DNA from: an uncultured Clostridia bacterium
GTDB taxonomy: Bacteria > Bacillota > Clostridia > UBA1381 > UMGS1253
NCBI GenBank assembly: GCA_934457145.1
Contig: CAKSHP010000004.1
Span: 1 to 64,000 of the forward strand
DNA length: 64,000 nucleotides
Direction of reading: 5' to 3'
Made by a program: the position numbers and the translations under genes. The notes beneath the pieces are model-generated. The model saw only the letters and a list, made by a program, of their open reading frames with translations. It made no database searches and had not been told where the DNA came from. Positions 17,020-25,667 of the stretch are shown one piece after another (position 1 is the first letter of the stretch; every line of letters begins with the position of its first letter).

Positions 17020-17043
17020 GTAGACATTTTACAAGCTGTCTAC
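17020..17043. promoter_or_regulatory. Palindromic operator candidate upstream of the kinase promoter
   Basis: GTAGACA (17020-17026) and TGTCTAC (17037-17043) are a perfect 7-bp inverted repeat with a 10-base centre. It lies about 12 bp upstream of the -35 box of the HTH-kinase gene, a suitable place for an autoregulatory site of the fused HTH domain. Confidence 0.5.
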
Positions 17044-17062
17044 TCACAGTAGATAAACGCGC

Positions 17063-17091
17063 AAAAAAGAGGCTGCGGTTTTTGCAGCCTC
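17063..17091 (-). terminator. Intrinsic terminator of the Gfo/Idh-SIS operon
   Basis: GAGGCTGC and GCAGCCTC form an 8-bp stem with a 7-base loop, followed on the minus strand by six T. It separates this operon from the kinase-murQ operon downstream. Confidence 0.85.
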
Positions 17092-17136
17092 ATAAAGCAT
17101 AGACAAAGCCTTAAGGGAGTTAATTGAAATGGTGGA

Positions 17137-18213
17137 TTAAAGTTTAACTGCTTTGCCTGTTGCAATGCTTTCATAACAAGCGTTCATTGCTTTGATGGTG
17201 TTTTGGTGCCATCTTAAATTAATTTTAGGTGTTTTGTTGTTTCTTATGCAGTCTGCAAATTCATCAACCAAGCCTATCCATTCGTCAAAATATGTGTACT
17301 GCACAACATATTTGTCATCGGGCGTTGCGTTATGATAAATGTTAGGACCGAAGCAATCGGTTAAAACAGTGCCCTTTTCGCCGTTTAGCATGATGTTAAC
17401 CTCCATGCGTTTGGGAAAAACCTCCCAGCCGGGGCCGGGAACCTTTAGCTTTGCTTCCTTTCTTGACCACGACGGATCAAGCAGAAAAACTGTTCCGTCT
17501 TTCATTTTTCCGGTTACGCAAAGCATGTCCTCTTCTTCAATATCCGGGCGGATGTTTGGAGCAACGCGGGCAAAAATGGTGTCAAATTCGCTGTTTGTCA
17601 TTTCGCGGATTAAGTCAAAAATGTGCGGATGGTCGCAAAGTGCGCCGCCTCTGAAGCGGTTGTCGCCCTCTTTTATCAACACTCTTTTGCCATAGCTCTT
17701 CTCCGGCACTCCTTGCCACGGAAACGCCCAAACAGGGGAGAGCGTTATATTTGTTGCTTGAAAAGATTTTAAATCGCCTATCTTTTTTGAGCGGTTAATT
17801 TCTTTTAAACGCTTTACCACCGGATTATAATGCAGCTCAAGCTCCACCTGGCAAACAACGTTTGCTTTTTCGGTAAGCTCTATCATCTCGTTGTATTCGT
17901 CCATATCAAAGGACGGAATTTTCATGGATAAAATATGTATTTTGCGCGATGCGCAAAGCTTTACCTGTCTTAAATGCTCCGAATTTTCGCTTGCAAGCAC
18001 AACCGCCTCAATTTCGGGGTGCGCGTCAAGCATCTCTTCATCCGAATCGTAACAGGGAATGTTTGAAACGCTGTTTAAAAACACCTGACGAACTTCATCA
18101 TTTGCTGTTGACACTGCAATCCAGTCAAGCTTGGGGTTGTCTTTTAAAGTTTGATAATATTTTCGTGTGTGACCGTGCGTCATAGACATCATTGCAATTT
18201 TAATGGGTTTCAT
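17137..18213 (-). CDS. Gfo/Idh/MocA-family oxidoreductase (atypical motifs)
   Basis: 358-residue member of the NAD(P)-dependent sugar dehydrogenase superfamily by overall pattern: N-terminal Rossmann half (KIAMMSMTHGH start, SENSEHLRQV) and C-terminal alpha/beta half with GGALCDHPHIFDLIREM, where Gfo/Idh proteins carry a conserved Asp/His helix. The usual GxGxxG loop is replaced by SMTHGH and the EKP catalytic motif reads MKIPSF, so cofactor binding or chemistry may be altered. GGAGG is 8 bases before ATG 18213; an upstream ATG at 18246 lies within the previous gene and is not preferred. Last gene of the operon. Confidence 0.75.
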   Translation of the reverse strand: MKPIKIAMMSMTHGHTRKYYQTLKDNPKLDWIAVSTANDEVRQVFLNSVSNIPCYDSDEEMLDAHPEIEAVVLASENSEHLRQVKLCASRKIHILSMKIPSFDMDEYNEMIELTEKANVVCQVELELHYNPVVKRLKEINRSKKIGDLKSFQATNITLSPVWAFPWQGVPEKSYGKRVLIKEGDNRFRGGALCDHPHIFDLIREMTNSEFDTIFARVAPNIRPDIEEEDMLCVTGKMKDGTVFLLDPSWSRKEAKLKVPGPGWEVFPKRMEVNIMLNGEKGTVLTDCFGPNIYHNATPDDKYVVQYTYFDEWIGLVDEFADCIRNNKTPKINLRWHQNTIKAMNACYESIATGKAVKL

Positions 18214-18226
18214 TTGGTTTTCCTCC

Positions 18227-18916
18227 TTACAGTATAATGTTTTCAAGCGTTTCGCAGGATTTTTTTGCAGCAGAGCAAACCGCTTTTATATGCTCGGCAT
18301 CCTCTGTTAAATCGCATGAATTTTTTGCTATGTTAAATGCCTGCCTCACTTTTGCGCAATCGTCATAAGAAAGACCGAAAAGCTCGGCGTCAACGTCTGT
18401 GTATTCGTCTTTTGTGCCGTCTGCGCCTAAAACATATATAGAGCTTTGCGGAATTTGCACGTCTATTCCGCGGTCGCATATAACGCCTTTTTCGGCAATT
18501 ATTTCATGCTTGTCAACAATTTCGGCGTCATCTGAAAGTGTTGCGGCTATTTCAAAGCTGCAAACGTATCCTTTTTTTGTTTGCAGAATTGCATTTAATG
18601 CCTTATCGTTTTTTAGCGCAAACACTTCGGCAAATTTATCTGAAAGCACCCATGAGCAAATATCGGCTTCGCGGTAAAAAATATCAAACAGGTCTTTGTC
18701 TGCACTGTCGATACGGCAAATGCGCATTGTGCTTATCCCTTTGACATATTCGCCTGATGCAAGGTTTTTAAATTCAATAAATCTTCTTTCGCTGCGCCAG
18801 CTCATAAGAGGATATGTTTTATCGTCTATTGTAACGGTGTTGTTAGGGTTTATTTTAATTTTTTTGTCCACAGAGTATTTTTTAGCCAGCAGGGCTGCCG
18901 CTTCGTTTATATTCAT
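18227..18916 (-). CDS. Unknown protein, possibly orphan Gfo/Idh C-terminal domain
   Basis: 229 residues, not confidently assigned. The stretch from about residue 75 to 190 (DLFDIFYREADICSWVLSDK, ILQTKKGYVCSFEIAATL, KHEIIAEKGVICDR) looks like the C-terminal substrate-binding half of Gfo/Idh/MocA oxidoreductases, but there is no N-terminal Rossmann fold. It sits between the SIS-domain gene and the Gfo/Idh gene with 13-14-base gaps and a good GGAGGAAG site, so it is translated in step with them. It may be an accessory or regulatory subunit of the neighbouring oxidoreductase. Confidence 0.5.
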   Translation of the reverse strand: MNINEAAALLAKKYSVDKKIKINPNNTVTIDDKTYPLMSWRSERRFIEFKNLASGEYVKGISTMRICRIDSADKDLFDIFYREADICSWVLSDKFAEVFALKNDKALNAILQTKKGYVCSFEIAATLSDDAEIVDKHEIIAEKGVICDRGIDVQIPQSSIYVLGADGTKDEYTDVDAELFGLSYDDCAKVRQAFNIAKNSCDLTEDAEHIKAVCSAAKKSCETLENIIL

Positions 18917-18928
18917 TTTTCTTCCTCC

Positions 18929-19678
18929 TTAAAGCATTTTCACGCGCGGTTTATATTTTTCAAGGTATGCCGCATTTTTTTCGTCTCCGCCGGGAGTGTT
19001 TGCACTCGACCAAACGGGCGGGGTAACTCCTTTTTTTATACACTGATTAACCGTTTCGATTTCTAAAAGATGAGCTATGTAAAAGTCGATTATGTTTGAC
19101 ACGGGAGCTATCGGCGTATCAAGACCGTCAACTGTTACAACCGCGTCGCCGACGGGGTTAAAGTCTTCTATGCAAACGTCTGCATAATCAAAAAGATTTG
19201 TTTTGTTTGGATGGCGGATAAAGTGATCTTTAGGCATTTCGTTTTGCCATGCGCTGCTTGACACGGCAATTATCTTAACGCCTCTTTTTTTAGCCTCCAT
19301 TGCAGCGTCAATCGTTGCGGGATTAATTCCGATATTATGAAAGATTATTAAAACATCGTCTTTTTGCAGGTCGTAGTATTTTAATATAGAGCTTCCGTAG
19401 TTTACGGTTCTTTCAAGCTCAAGATATTTAAGCGCCTGATTAAAAACAGAAAGCCCCGTTTCCATAACAGGATTTATGCAGGCAAGTCCGCCCGCTCTGA
19501 AAAACATTTCACCAACGGGAAGCGTTGTGTGGCCGCCACCGCCGTAAACATTGATTAATTTGTCGTTTTTAATGGCATCGCTCATTAAATCGGCAGCTTT
19601 TTTTATGTTTTCTTCCTGTGTTTCGTTTACCTGTTTGAAATTTTGCATCAATTTTTCAAAATAGCCGAAATCGTTCAT
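18929..19678 (-). CDS. SIS-domain sugar isomerase-like protein (UPF0309 type)
   Basis: 249 residues with a sugar-isomerase (SIS) fold: VYGGGGHTTLPVGEMFFRAG (about residues 44-63) is the phosphosugar-binding loop region, then DVLIIFHNIGINPATIDAA and KIIAVSSSAW, the second SIS strand-loop. Proteins of this UPF0309-like type are annotated as sugar-phosphate isomerase-domain proteins without a defined substrate. Co-transcribed downstream of a glycosidase-like gene and upstream of Gfo/Idh genes, which suggests catabolism of one specific sugar. No transporter is in the operon. Confidence 0.75.
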   Translation of the reverse strand: MNDFGYFEKLMQNFKQVNETQEENIKKAADLMSDAIKNDKLINVYGGGGHTTLPVGEMFFRAGGLACINPVMETGLSVFNQALKYLELERTVNYGSSILKYYDLQKDDVLIIFHNIGINPATIDAAMEAKKRGVKIIAVSSSAWQNEMPKDHFIRHPNKTNLFDYADVCIEDFNPVGDAVVTVDGLDTPIAPVSNIIDFYIAHLLEIETVNQCIKKGVTPPVWSSANTPGGDEKNAAYLEKYKPRVKML

Positions 19679-19702
19679 AAATAAATTACCTTCTTTCTTT
19701 AA

Positions 19703-20734
19703 TTATTTTTTTAAAACACGTTTATAGTTTCTTCCTATATTGTCCCAAAGTTCAAGCGCGTCTTTTGCGGCAACGCTTGTTCCGTAGCCGCCGCGGTAAG
19801 TCCATGTTGCAAGGCGGTCAACGCCGAGAGCGTCATACATGTCAACAACCTTGTCAATCTGCGAAAAATCATCGGGACGTTTGTTATATCCCATAAGCCA
19901 GCGCTCGGACTGCTTGCCGTATTTTTTAGCCATCTGCACAGTTCTTTTTGTGATTTCATAAAAAAAGCTTTCCGGGAGCGACCAGTTTATAATCGTTGTT
20001 GAGAACACATCAAAATACGGACACGAAGCAACCATATCCCAGTTATCGTAACCGCGAAGTTCGGTAACATAGTAAGAGTTAAGAGTTGCATGAACGCAGC
20101 AGGTTATTTCAAGCTCGGGATTATATTCTTTTAATGCCTTTGATGTGTCGGAGAGCGTGAAAAGCGCTTCTCTCCAGCGGAACTGCTTAACATCGTCATT
20201 CATAAACTTAGGCATTTTATAGCCGTAGTAGTCTTTGAATTTCTTTTTGCATTCGCTGCAGCGGCAAGCCCAGTCATCTCCTGCACCGCCTGTGATTGAG
20301 GCATAGGATTTGGGATATGCATAGTGCGGTTCGTCCCAGAAAAATCCGTCAACCTCCGTGTTTTTTGCAAGCTTTAAGCATATGTTTTTAAAATAGTCGC
20401 GAAAAGCATTTGTGTTAAAGCAGGCGGCATTAAGAACCTCGCCGGTATATGCGCTCACCTGTCTGTGATGAATGTTGTTTTGTAAAAACAAGCTCACCTG
20501 TTCGCCGCCGAAATATTTTCCGATTCCCCAGGTGTCTGCAACAACTCTTAAACCAACCTCATGCGCGGTTTTAACTATATTGTTGATATTGGGAAACCAA
20601 AAGTCCATATCAAACTCAGTTATAGCCAAAATAACAGTGTCGCAGCCGTGTTCTTTCATTTCAAGAAAATCTTTTTTTGCGTGTTCGGTGTAGTTTATGC
20701 CGTAATAGCTTACGGCAGTGTGTTTAATTGACAT
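19703..20734 (-). CDS. Glycoside-hydrolase-like TIM-barrel protein
   Basis: 343 residues without signal peptide, so cytoplasmic. Patterns typical of hypothetical glycosidases of the GH42/GHL type: VDGFFWDEPHYAYP (about residues 128-141) with a candidate acidic residue at a strand end, and a cysteine group WACRCSECKKKF (about 156-167), like the zinc-linked cysteines of GH42 beta-galactosidases. Family not certain and the second catalytic acid is not obvious. GGAGC precedes ATG 20734; the longer form from 20767 is less likely. First gene of the operon. Confidence 0.6.
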   Translation of the reverse strand: MSIKHTAVSYYGINYTEHAKKDFLEMKEHGCDTVILAITEFDMDFWFPNINNIVKTAHEVGLRVVADTWGIGKYFGGEQVSLFLQNNIHHRQVSAYTGEVLNAACFNTNAFRDYFKNICLKLAKNTEVDGFFWDEPHYAYPKSYASITGGAGDDWACRCSECKKKFKDYYGYKMPKFMNDDVKQFRWREALFTLSDTSKALKEYNPELEITCCVHATLNSYYVTELRGYDNWDMVASCPYFDVFSTTIINWSLPESFFYEITKRTVQMAKKYGKQSERWLMGYNKRPDDFSQIDKVVDMYDALGVDRLATWTYRGGYGTSVAAKDALELWDNIGRNYKRVLKK

Positions 20735-20781
20735 AAATAGCTCCGTTCCGCCGCTGCGCACCGGCATTAATATAATGTAAT

Positions 20782-20830
20782 AATCTTCTTTTGCGCAGTA
20801 TGAAATTGCAGTATGAAATTAAAGAAGATT
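20782..20830. repeat. Two 13-bp tandem repeats framed by a 10-bp inverted repeat (operator candidate)
   Basis: GCAGTATGAAATT occurs twice without a gap (20795-20807 and 20808-20820). The pair is bracketed by AATCTTCTTT (20782-20791) and AAAGAAGATT (20821-20830). It lies 48-96 bp upstream of the glycosidase-like start. On that strand a -10-like TATATT (20769-20774) has no good -35, which fits an activator-dependent promoter. A hairpin role is also possible. Confidence 0.5.
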
Positions 20831-20899
20831 TTTTAAAGCATGCCGCTTTTTCTGAAAGACGGACAATGCATAAAATACTTTTGTGATTATCCCAAAAAT

Positions 20900-21478
20900 T
20901 TAAAAATTAAATTTATCTTTAAACTGCTCGGCAATTCTTTGAATTTCGCCGAAAACCGTGTCTTTTCCGTTTTTGGTTTTGTGCCAGTTTTCCTTTGTGA
21001 TATTTTGCGTATCCGCCGGACAAACGAAAAACTCGGTGTCTTTAAAATAAAGCGAATAATACATAAGCGCGCGCCTTGCATGAAACGCCTGACAGCACAG
21101 TATCGCTTTTTTTATGTTTTTGCCTTCAAGAGCTTTTTTTGCAAATGATGCATTTTCATAAGTGTAGCAAGATTGATCTTCACAAATGATGTTATTTTCG
21201 CAAACACCGTTTGTTACCAAAACGTCTTTAAAAAATTCGCATTCGGTGCGGTAATTTTTAAAATAAATATCCTTTTTAGCGGCGGGACCGGCAAAAAAGT
21301 TTGTTTTTTTGCTGTATTTTCCTCCGGCAAGAACCAGATCGGAAAAACCGCTGTTATAAAGCGCTGCCGCCGTTTCGGCAGGCTCGGGATAACTTCCGCC
21401 CGCAATTATAATCACGTCTGATTTCACAGGCTTATCATTTACAAAAATAAAATCTGAAATATCATCAATAATTCGCAT
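20900..21478 (-). CDS. YdcF/DUF218 family protein
   Basis: 192 residues of the YdcF-like family (DUF218): DVIIIAGG near the N-terminus, an acidic/aromatic middle with CEDQSCYTYENA (about 117-128, the family's E-x-S-x-T-x-E-N-like motif) and AILCCQAFHARRALMYY (about 143-159), the conserved Arg-containing helix. Some members bind S-adenosylmethionine, others are tied to envelope metabolism; the function here is unknown. No membrane segment is seen. AAGGGGCG precedes the ATG. Confidence 0.8.
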   Translation of the reverse strand: MRIIDDISDFIFVNDKPVKSDVIIIAGGSYPEPAETAAALYNSGFSDLVLAGGKYSKKTNFFAGPAAKKDIYFKNYRTECEFFKDVLVTNGVCENNIICEDQSCYTYENASFAKKALEGKNIKKAILCCQAFHARRALMYYSLYFKDTEFFVCPADTQNITKENWHKTKNGKDTVFGEIQRIAEQFKDKFNF

Positions 21479-21558
21479 TAAATCGCCCCTTTAGCCATAA
21501 TTTTATCATTGCATCGCGGTAAAGTCCATTAATTTTTCCCAACAAAATTTATAATTTT

Positions 21559-21584
21559 CATAACAAACAAAGAAAATTGTTATG
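21559..21584. repeat. Inverted repeat between divergent ydcF-like gene and recN
   Basis: CATAACA (21559-21565) and TGTTATG (21578-21584) form a 7-bp inverted repeat upstream of the recN promoter. It does not match the Bacillus LexA box. Function unknown. Confidence 0.3.
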
Positions 21585-21610
21585 TTTTGTAAAACAGAAA
21601 AATAAATATA

Positions 21611-21639
21611 TTGATTTTAAAAACGCACTATGGTAAAAT
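21611..21639 (+). promoter_or_regulatory. Sigma-A promoter of recN
   Basis: TTGATT (21611-21616), 17-bp spacer, TAAAAT (21634-21639). It lies 38 bases before ATG 21678 and excludes the longer reading frame starting at 21630. Confidence 0.65.
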
Positions 21640-21677
21640 ATATGTATAATAAAGTAAAAACGGCGGCGGTGAAAAAT

Positions 21678-23357
21678 ATGCTTAAAAAACTTAATATTTC
21701 AAATTTGGCTGTTATAGATAAACAAAGCCTTGACTTTTCAAAAGGGTTTACTGTGCTGACCGGTGAAACGGGAGCGGGAAAGTCCGTTGTGATTGATTGT
21801 ATAAATATGATTTTGGGGCACAGATGCGATAAAACTCTTGTGCGTTACGGCAAAAAGTCTGCGGTTGCGGAGGCTGTTTTTGATGTAAACGAAAAGGTTA
21901 AAAGTATTCTGGAAAACGAGGGAATTTTTGATGCAGACGACGGCGTGTGCATTTCGCGTAGCTTAAGCAGCGAGGGAAAGAGCGTGTGCAGAATAAACGC
22001 ACTTACGGTGTCGGCAACTTTTTTAAAGTCTGTCGGAACGGAAATTGTTAATATACATGGCCAGCAGGATAATCAAAAATTATTATCCAAAAAATATCAT
22101 ACCAATATTTTAGACAGGTATATAAGCTTAAACGGCGGCGGAGATGTTATTGAAAAATATCAATCGGCATATAAAGAATACCGCAAAGCAAAAGCCGAAT
22201 TCGACAAGCTCAGCAAAAACAGAGAGGAAACCCAAAAGGAGATTAATTATCTTCAGTTTATTGCCTCCGAGCTTAGCGAAGCTGCGGTTTATGAGGGCGA
22301 AGAAAAGGAACTTTGCGAAAAACAGGAGATTTTGGAAAACGCAAAAGAAATTTATGTCACGCTTATGGAAAGCTGCAACATGCTTTATGAGGGCGAACAA
22401 AGCGCATATTCTTTTGTATCGTGCGCAGCGCATATGATTTCAAAAATCAGCGGATATTCAGAAAAACTCAAACAAATAAACGAATCTTTAAACGAATGTA
22501 TGTATCAGATACAAGACATTGCAGGCGAGGCGAGAGATTTTTGCGACGAATGTGACACGGACGAGCGACAGCTTGAAGAAACAGACGCAAGACTTTCATT
22601 GATTTTCGATTTGAAAAGAAAGTATAAAAAGAGCGCAGACGAGCTTGTCGGATATGAAGAAGAAGTGAAAGAAAGGTTAAACAGCCTTTTTGCTCAAAAT
22701 ATCGATGAAGCGGAAAAAAACTGCGGAAAGCTTTTTAATAATGCTAAAAAATGTGCCGATGATTTGTCAAAAGAAAGACTAAAATATAAAAAAATCCTTG
22801 AAGAAAAAATATACTCGGCGCTTGCCGATTTGAACATGAAAAACGTCAGGTTTGAAATTGCGCTTTCAAAGTGTGAATTAAGCGAAAAGGGAGCGGAAGA
22901 AGCTGAGTTTTTGATGTGTACAACAGGACGGGGCGAAATGCGGGCAATGGAAAAAATTGCTTCCGGAGGAGAGCTGAGCCGTATAATGCTTGCAATAAAA
23001 TATGTTTTATCCGATGCCGACGACTGCGAAACGCTTATTTTTGACGAAATAGACACGGGCGTTTCTGGAGCGAGCGCTCAGGCGGTTGCAAAAAAGCTTT
23101 ATGCTCTTTCAAAAAAGAAACAGGTTATATGCATAACCCATTTGCCACAGATTGCCTCAATGGCAGACAATCACATGTTTATAAATAAAATCCGTTTGCA
23201 AGACGGCAGCTACAGCACCGAGGTAAGCGTTTTAAGCGAATCGGAAAAAGCAGCGGAAATCGCAAGAATTGTAGACGGAAACTCTGAAAACGAGTCTGTT
23301 ATCGCCGCGGCTAAAGACATGATAGAAAATGCAAAAAAAATAAAAAGCGAGATTTAA
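21678..23357 (+). CDS. recN: DNA repair protein RecN
   Basis: SMC-like ATPase recruited early to double-strand breaks. 559 residues: N-terminal Walker A TGETGAGKSVVIDCI (about residues 28-42), a two-part coiled-coil arm (about 150-350) rich in Glu/Lys, the ABC signature EKIASGGELSRIMLAIK (about 425-441) and Walker B TLIFDEIDTGVSG (about 451-463). Length matches the family. ATG 21678 has GGCGGTG upstream. Monocistronic by spacing, as trxA downstream has its own promoter. Confidence 0.96.
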   Translation: MLKKLNISNLAVIDKQSLDFSKGFTVLTGETGAGKSVVIDCINMILGHRCDKTLVRYGKKSAVAEAVFDVNEKVKSILENEGIFDADDGVCISRSLSSEGKSVCRINALTVSATFLKSVGTEIVNIHGQQDNQKLLSKKYHTNILDRYISLNGGGDVIEKYQSAYKEYRKAKAEFDKLSKNREETQKEINYLQFIASELSEAAVYEGEEKELCEKQEILENAKEIYVTLMESCNMLYEGEQSAYSFVSCAAHMISKISGYSEKLKQINESLNECMYQIQDIAGEARDFCDECDTDERQLEETDARLSLIFDLKRKYKKSADELVGYEEEVKERLNSLFAQNIDEAEKNCGKLFNNAKKCADDLSKERLKYKKILEEKIYSALADLNMKNVRFEIALSKCELSEKGAEEAEFLMCTTGRGEMRAMEKIASGGELSRIMLAIKYVLSDADDCETLIFDEIDTGVSGASAQAVAKKLYALSKKKQVICITHLPQIASMADNHMFINKIRLQDGSYSTEVSVLSESEKAAEIARIVDGNSENESVIAAAKDMIENAKKIKSEI

Positions 23358-23454
23358 AATTGAGTTAAATTATATAAATTCCGGAAAGTTTATGCATAAA
23401 ATGTGTACTTTGTGAGGTTTATGTGAATAATTGTTAAAAATAATGTTAAAGCTA

Positions 23455-23483
23455 TTGACATTGTAAAAATAAGAAAGTAAAAT
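23455..23483 (+). promoter_or_regulatory. Sigma-A promoter of trxA
   Basis: TTGACA (23455-23460), 17-bp spacer, TAAAAT (23478-23483), 51 bases before the trxA start. Confidence 0.75.
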
Positions 23484-23534
23484 TAGTTTGAAGATTGAAA
23501 AATCTTTAATTTCACCATGGAAAGGAAGATTAAA

Positions 23535-23855
23535 ATGAGTGTGAAAGTTATAGATAAAAACGGATTTGAAAATGAGGTTTTAAAAAGCGAAAGACCGGCA
23601 GTGGTTGATTTTTGGGCTTCTTGGTGCGGACCTTGCAAAATGCTTGCACCGCTTATAGAACAGCTGTCGGAAGAATATGAAGGCAAAATCGATTTTTACA
23701 AATTAAATATCGATGAAAACCCCGAAATTGCCATGGAGTATAAAATAATGAGCATACCGACCGTTATGGTTTTTGACGGCGGAGCGCCGGAAGGCAAGCT
23801 TGTCGGATACCGCGAAAAGGGCGAGTATGCAGAGCTTTTTGACGAATATATTTAA
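23535..23855 (+). CDS. trxA: Thioredoxin
   Basis: 106-residue thioredoxin with the redox motif [11 protein letters not shown] (about residues 26-36) and the cis-proline segment SIPTVMVF (about 71-78). Cytoplasmic disulfide reductant. ATG 23535 follows AAAGGAAG; an in-frame ATG at 23517 lies too far upstream of that site. The next gene, a secreted SLH/protease protein, starts 38 bases downstream and probably shares the transcript. Confidence 0.95.
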   Translation: MSVKVIDKNGFENEVLKSERPAVVDFWASWCGPCKMLAPLIEQLSEEYEGKIDFYKLNIDENPEIAMEYKIMSIPTVMVFDGGAPEGKLVGYREKGEYAELFDEYI

Positions 23856-23893
23856 ACTGCTGAAAAAAACTGCAAAAAGGAGAGTGACGAAAA

Positions 23894-25537
23894 ATGAAAA
23901 GAGCAGCATCTAAAATTATGTGTGTTATTTTGAGCTGTATAATGGTTTTTGGTGTAACCAATGCGGCTATGGCAGGAGATCTTAATAATTTTAAACAAGA
24001 AAGAATTTACAGCGGTGCGTTTAGCGATGTGGAAAGCTCCGATTGGTTTTACAGCCTTGTAAGCACTGCTTATGAATATGGCATCACGGACGGATATTCG
24101 GAAAGCGAGTTTGCGCCTTATGAACCCGTCAGCCAAAGCCAGGCAATTGCATTCGGCGCAAAAATTAATGCGGTTTACAACGGAAAAGAAATAGAAACGC
24201 CGGCAGAAGGCGAAAACTGGTACGAACCGTATATAAAATATGCCATAGATAACGCAATTATAGAAGACGGCGTGTTTGAAGAAAAGAATTATTCAAAACC
24301 GGCAACAAGAGCACAGGTGGCATATATTCTTGCGCGCAGCGTTGATTTTTCGGATCTGAAAAATATAAACACAAGTATTTCATCTTTGCCGGATGTTTCG
24401 GCTTATGATAAGTTTTATAATGAAATAATAATGCTGTACCGTGCAGGCGTGCTTGCCGGAAAGGATGACACCGGGCGTTTTTACCCCGACGAATACATAA
24501 CGCGCTCCGAGGTGTGTGCAATAATCAGCAGAATTATCGATAAAAACGAGCGAATGAGCCTTACTCTTAAGGACGACACCGCTCAAACTCCGCAGGGTCA
24601 GAAATATGACGCCGTGGGAATTGCAAAAAAAGCGTCATCTGCGGTTTTTTATATCGAAATATATGACAGCCGTGGAGCGGCAGAAAAAAGCGGAAGCGGA
24701 TTTTTCATCTCCTCCGACGGTATTGCCGTAACAAACTATCACGTTATTGAAGACGGCTACAGTGCCAAAATAAAACTAAACGATTCAACGGTTTATGATG
24801 TTTCGTCCGTTTTGGGATATGATAAAGAACGCGACATTGCAATTTTAAAGATTGACGGCAGCGGCTTTAATTATCTTGAAACTGCCGATTCTGATCAGAT
24901 CGTTGCCGGTGAGAGCGTATTTTGCATAGGCAGTCCGCTCGGACTTGACAACACCATTTCAACAGGTGTTATTTCAAACACGAACAGAATTGATTCGAAC
25001 CTTTCATATATCCAGATCACAGCGCCTATCTCTTCGGGAAGCAGCGGCGGCGCGGTTTTGGATGAATATTGCAAGGTAATCGGAATTTCATGCGGCGGTT
25101 ATACGGAAGGTCAAAATCTGAATCTTGCAATACCGATTAATGCGCTGCAAAGCGTGCCGCGCGATAAAAACGTTACGCTTTATGAGCTTACAACCGGCGG
25201 CAAACAGCCGCAGCAAAGCACCGGTCAGGTAACTATAGGCGAAAGCGAGGGCTATAGTGACAATAAAAACATACTCGACTTCGGAAAGCTTAACAATATA
25301 ACGGAAAGCGCAAGTCCGACATACACATCGCAGATTGTGCGCCGTTCGTATCAAAGCAATATAGACGCTGTCAATAATTATATTGAAAATCTCTACAAAC
25401 TTGGATTTTACAGACAGCGTATAACGCAGATTAACGGAAATATAGCTATGATATTTGTAAGCCGCAGCGATGCTATGGCATTGGAGTATAATATATACAG
25501 CGGAGCAACTTATGTTTCGTATTACTTTAATAAATAA
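23894..25537 (+). CDS. S-layer-homology (SLH) protein with HtrA-like trypsin protease domain
   Basis: 547-residue exported protein. Signal peptide about residues 1-28; three SLH repeats (about 35-215, with SDVESSDWFYSLVSTAYEYGIT, DGVF, and TGRFYPDEYITRSE units) that would bind secondary wall polymer; then a trypsin-like S1C domain (about 240-420) with His in AVTNYHVIE, Asp in ERDIAILKI and Ser in SGSSGGAVLD. No PDZ domain follows; instead there is a C-terminal region of about 120 residues of unknown type. A wall-bound quality-control or processing protease is inferred. It is closed by a strong terminator. Confidence 0.9.
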   Translation: MKRAASKIMCVILSCIMVFGVTNAAMAGDLNNFKQERIYSGAFSDVESSDWFYSLVSTAYEYGITDGYSESEFAPYEPVSQSQAIAFGAKINAVYNGKEIETPAEGENWYEPYIKYAIDNAIIEDGVFEEKNYSKPATRAQVAYILARSVDFSDLKNINTSISSLPDVSAYDKFYNEIIMLYRAGVLAGKDDTGRFYPDEYITRSEVCAIISRIIDKNERMSLTLKDDTAQTPQGQKYDAVGIAKKASSAVFYIEIYDSRGAAEKSGSGFFISSDGIAVTNYHVIEDGYSAKIKLNDSTVYDVSSVLGYDKERDIAILKIDGSGFNYLETADSDQIVAGESVFCIGSPLGLDNTISTGVISNTNRIDSNLSYIQITAPISSGSSGGAVLDEYCKVIGISCGGYTEGQNLNLAIPINALQSVPRDKNVTLYELTTGGKQPQQSTGQVTIGESEGYSDNKNILDFGKLNNITESASPTYTSQIVRRSYQSNIDAVNNYIENLYKLGFYRQRITQINGNIAMIFVSRSDAMALEYNIYSGATYVSYYFNK

Positions 25538-25542
25538 TTAAT

Positions 25543-25581
25543 AAAAATGCCTTTCGGATTTTGTGCCGAAAGGCATTTTTT
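25543..25581 (+). terminator. Intrinsic terminator after the SLH protease gene
   Basis: AAAAATGCCTTTCGG pairs with CCGAAAGGCATTTTT around an 8-base loop. Confidence 0.9.
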
Positions 25582-25667
25582 AGGCAATAGGAAAATACGC
25601 TAAACCCCTATGGCATAGTCATCGCCCTGTCAAAAATAAAAATTTTCCAAAATATAAAAAATAATGC

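Noticed and set aside
20795..20820. CRISPR-like repeat
   Set aside because: Two 13-bp units without spacers and no cas genes; better explained as an operator or local duplication.
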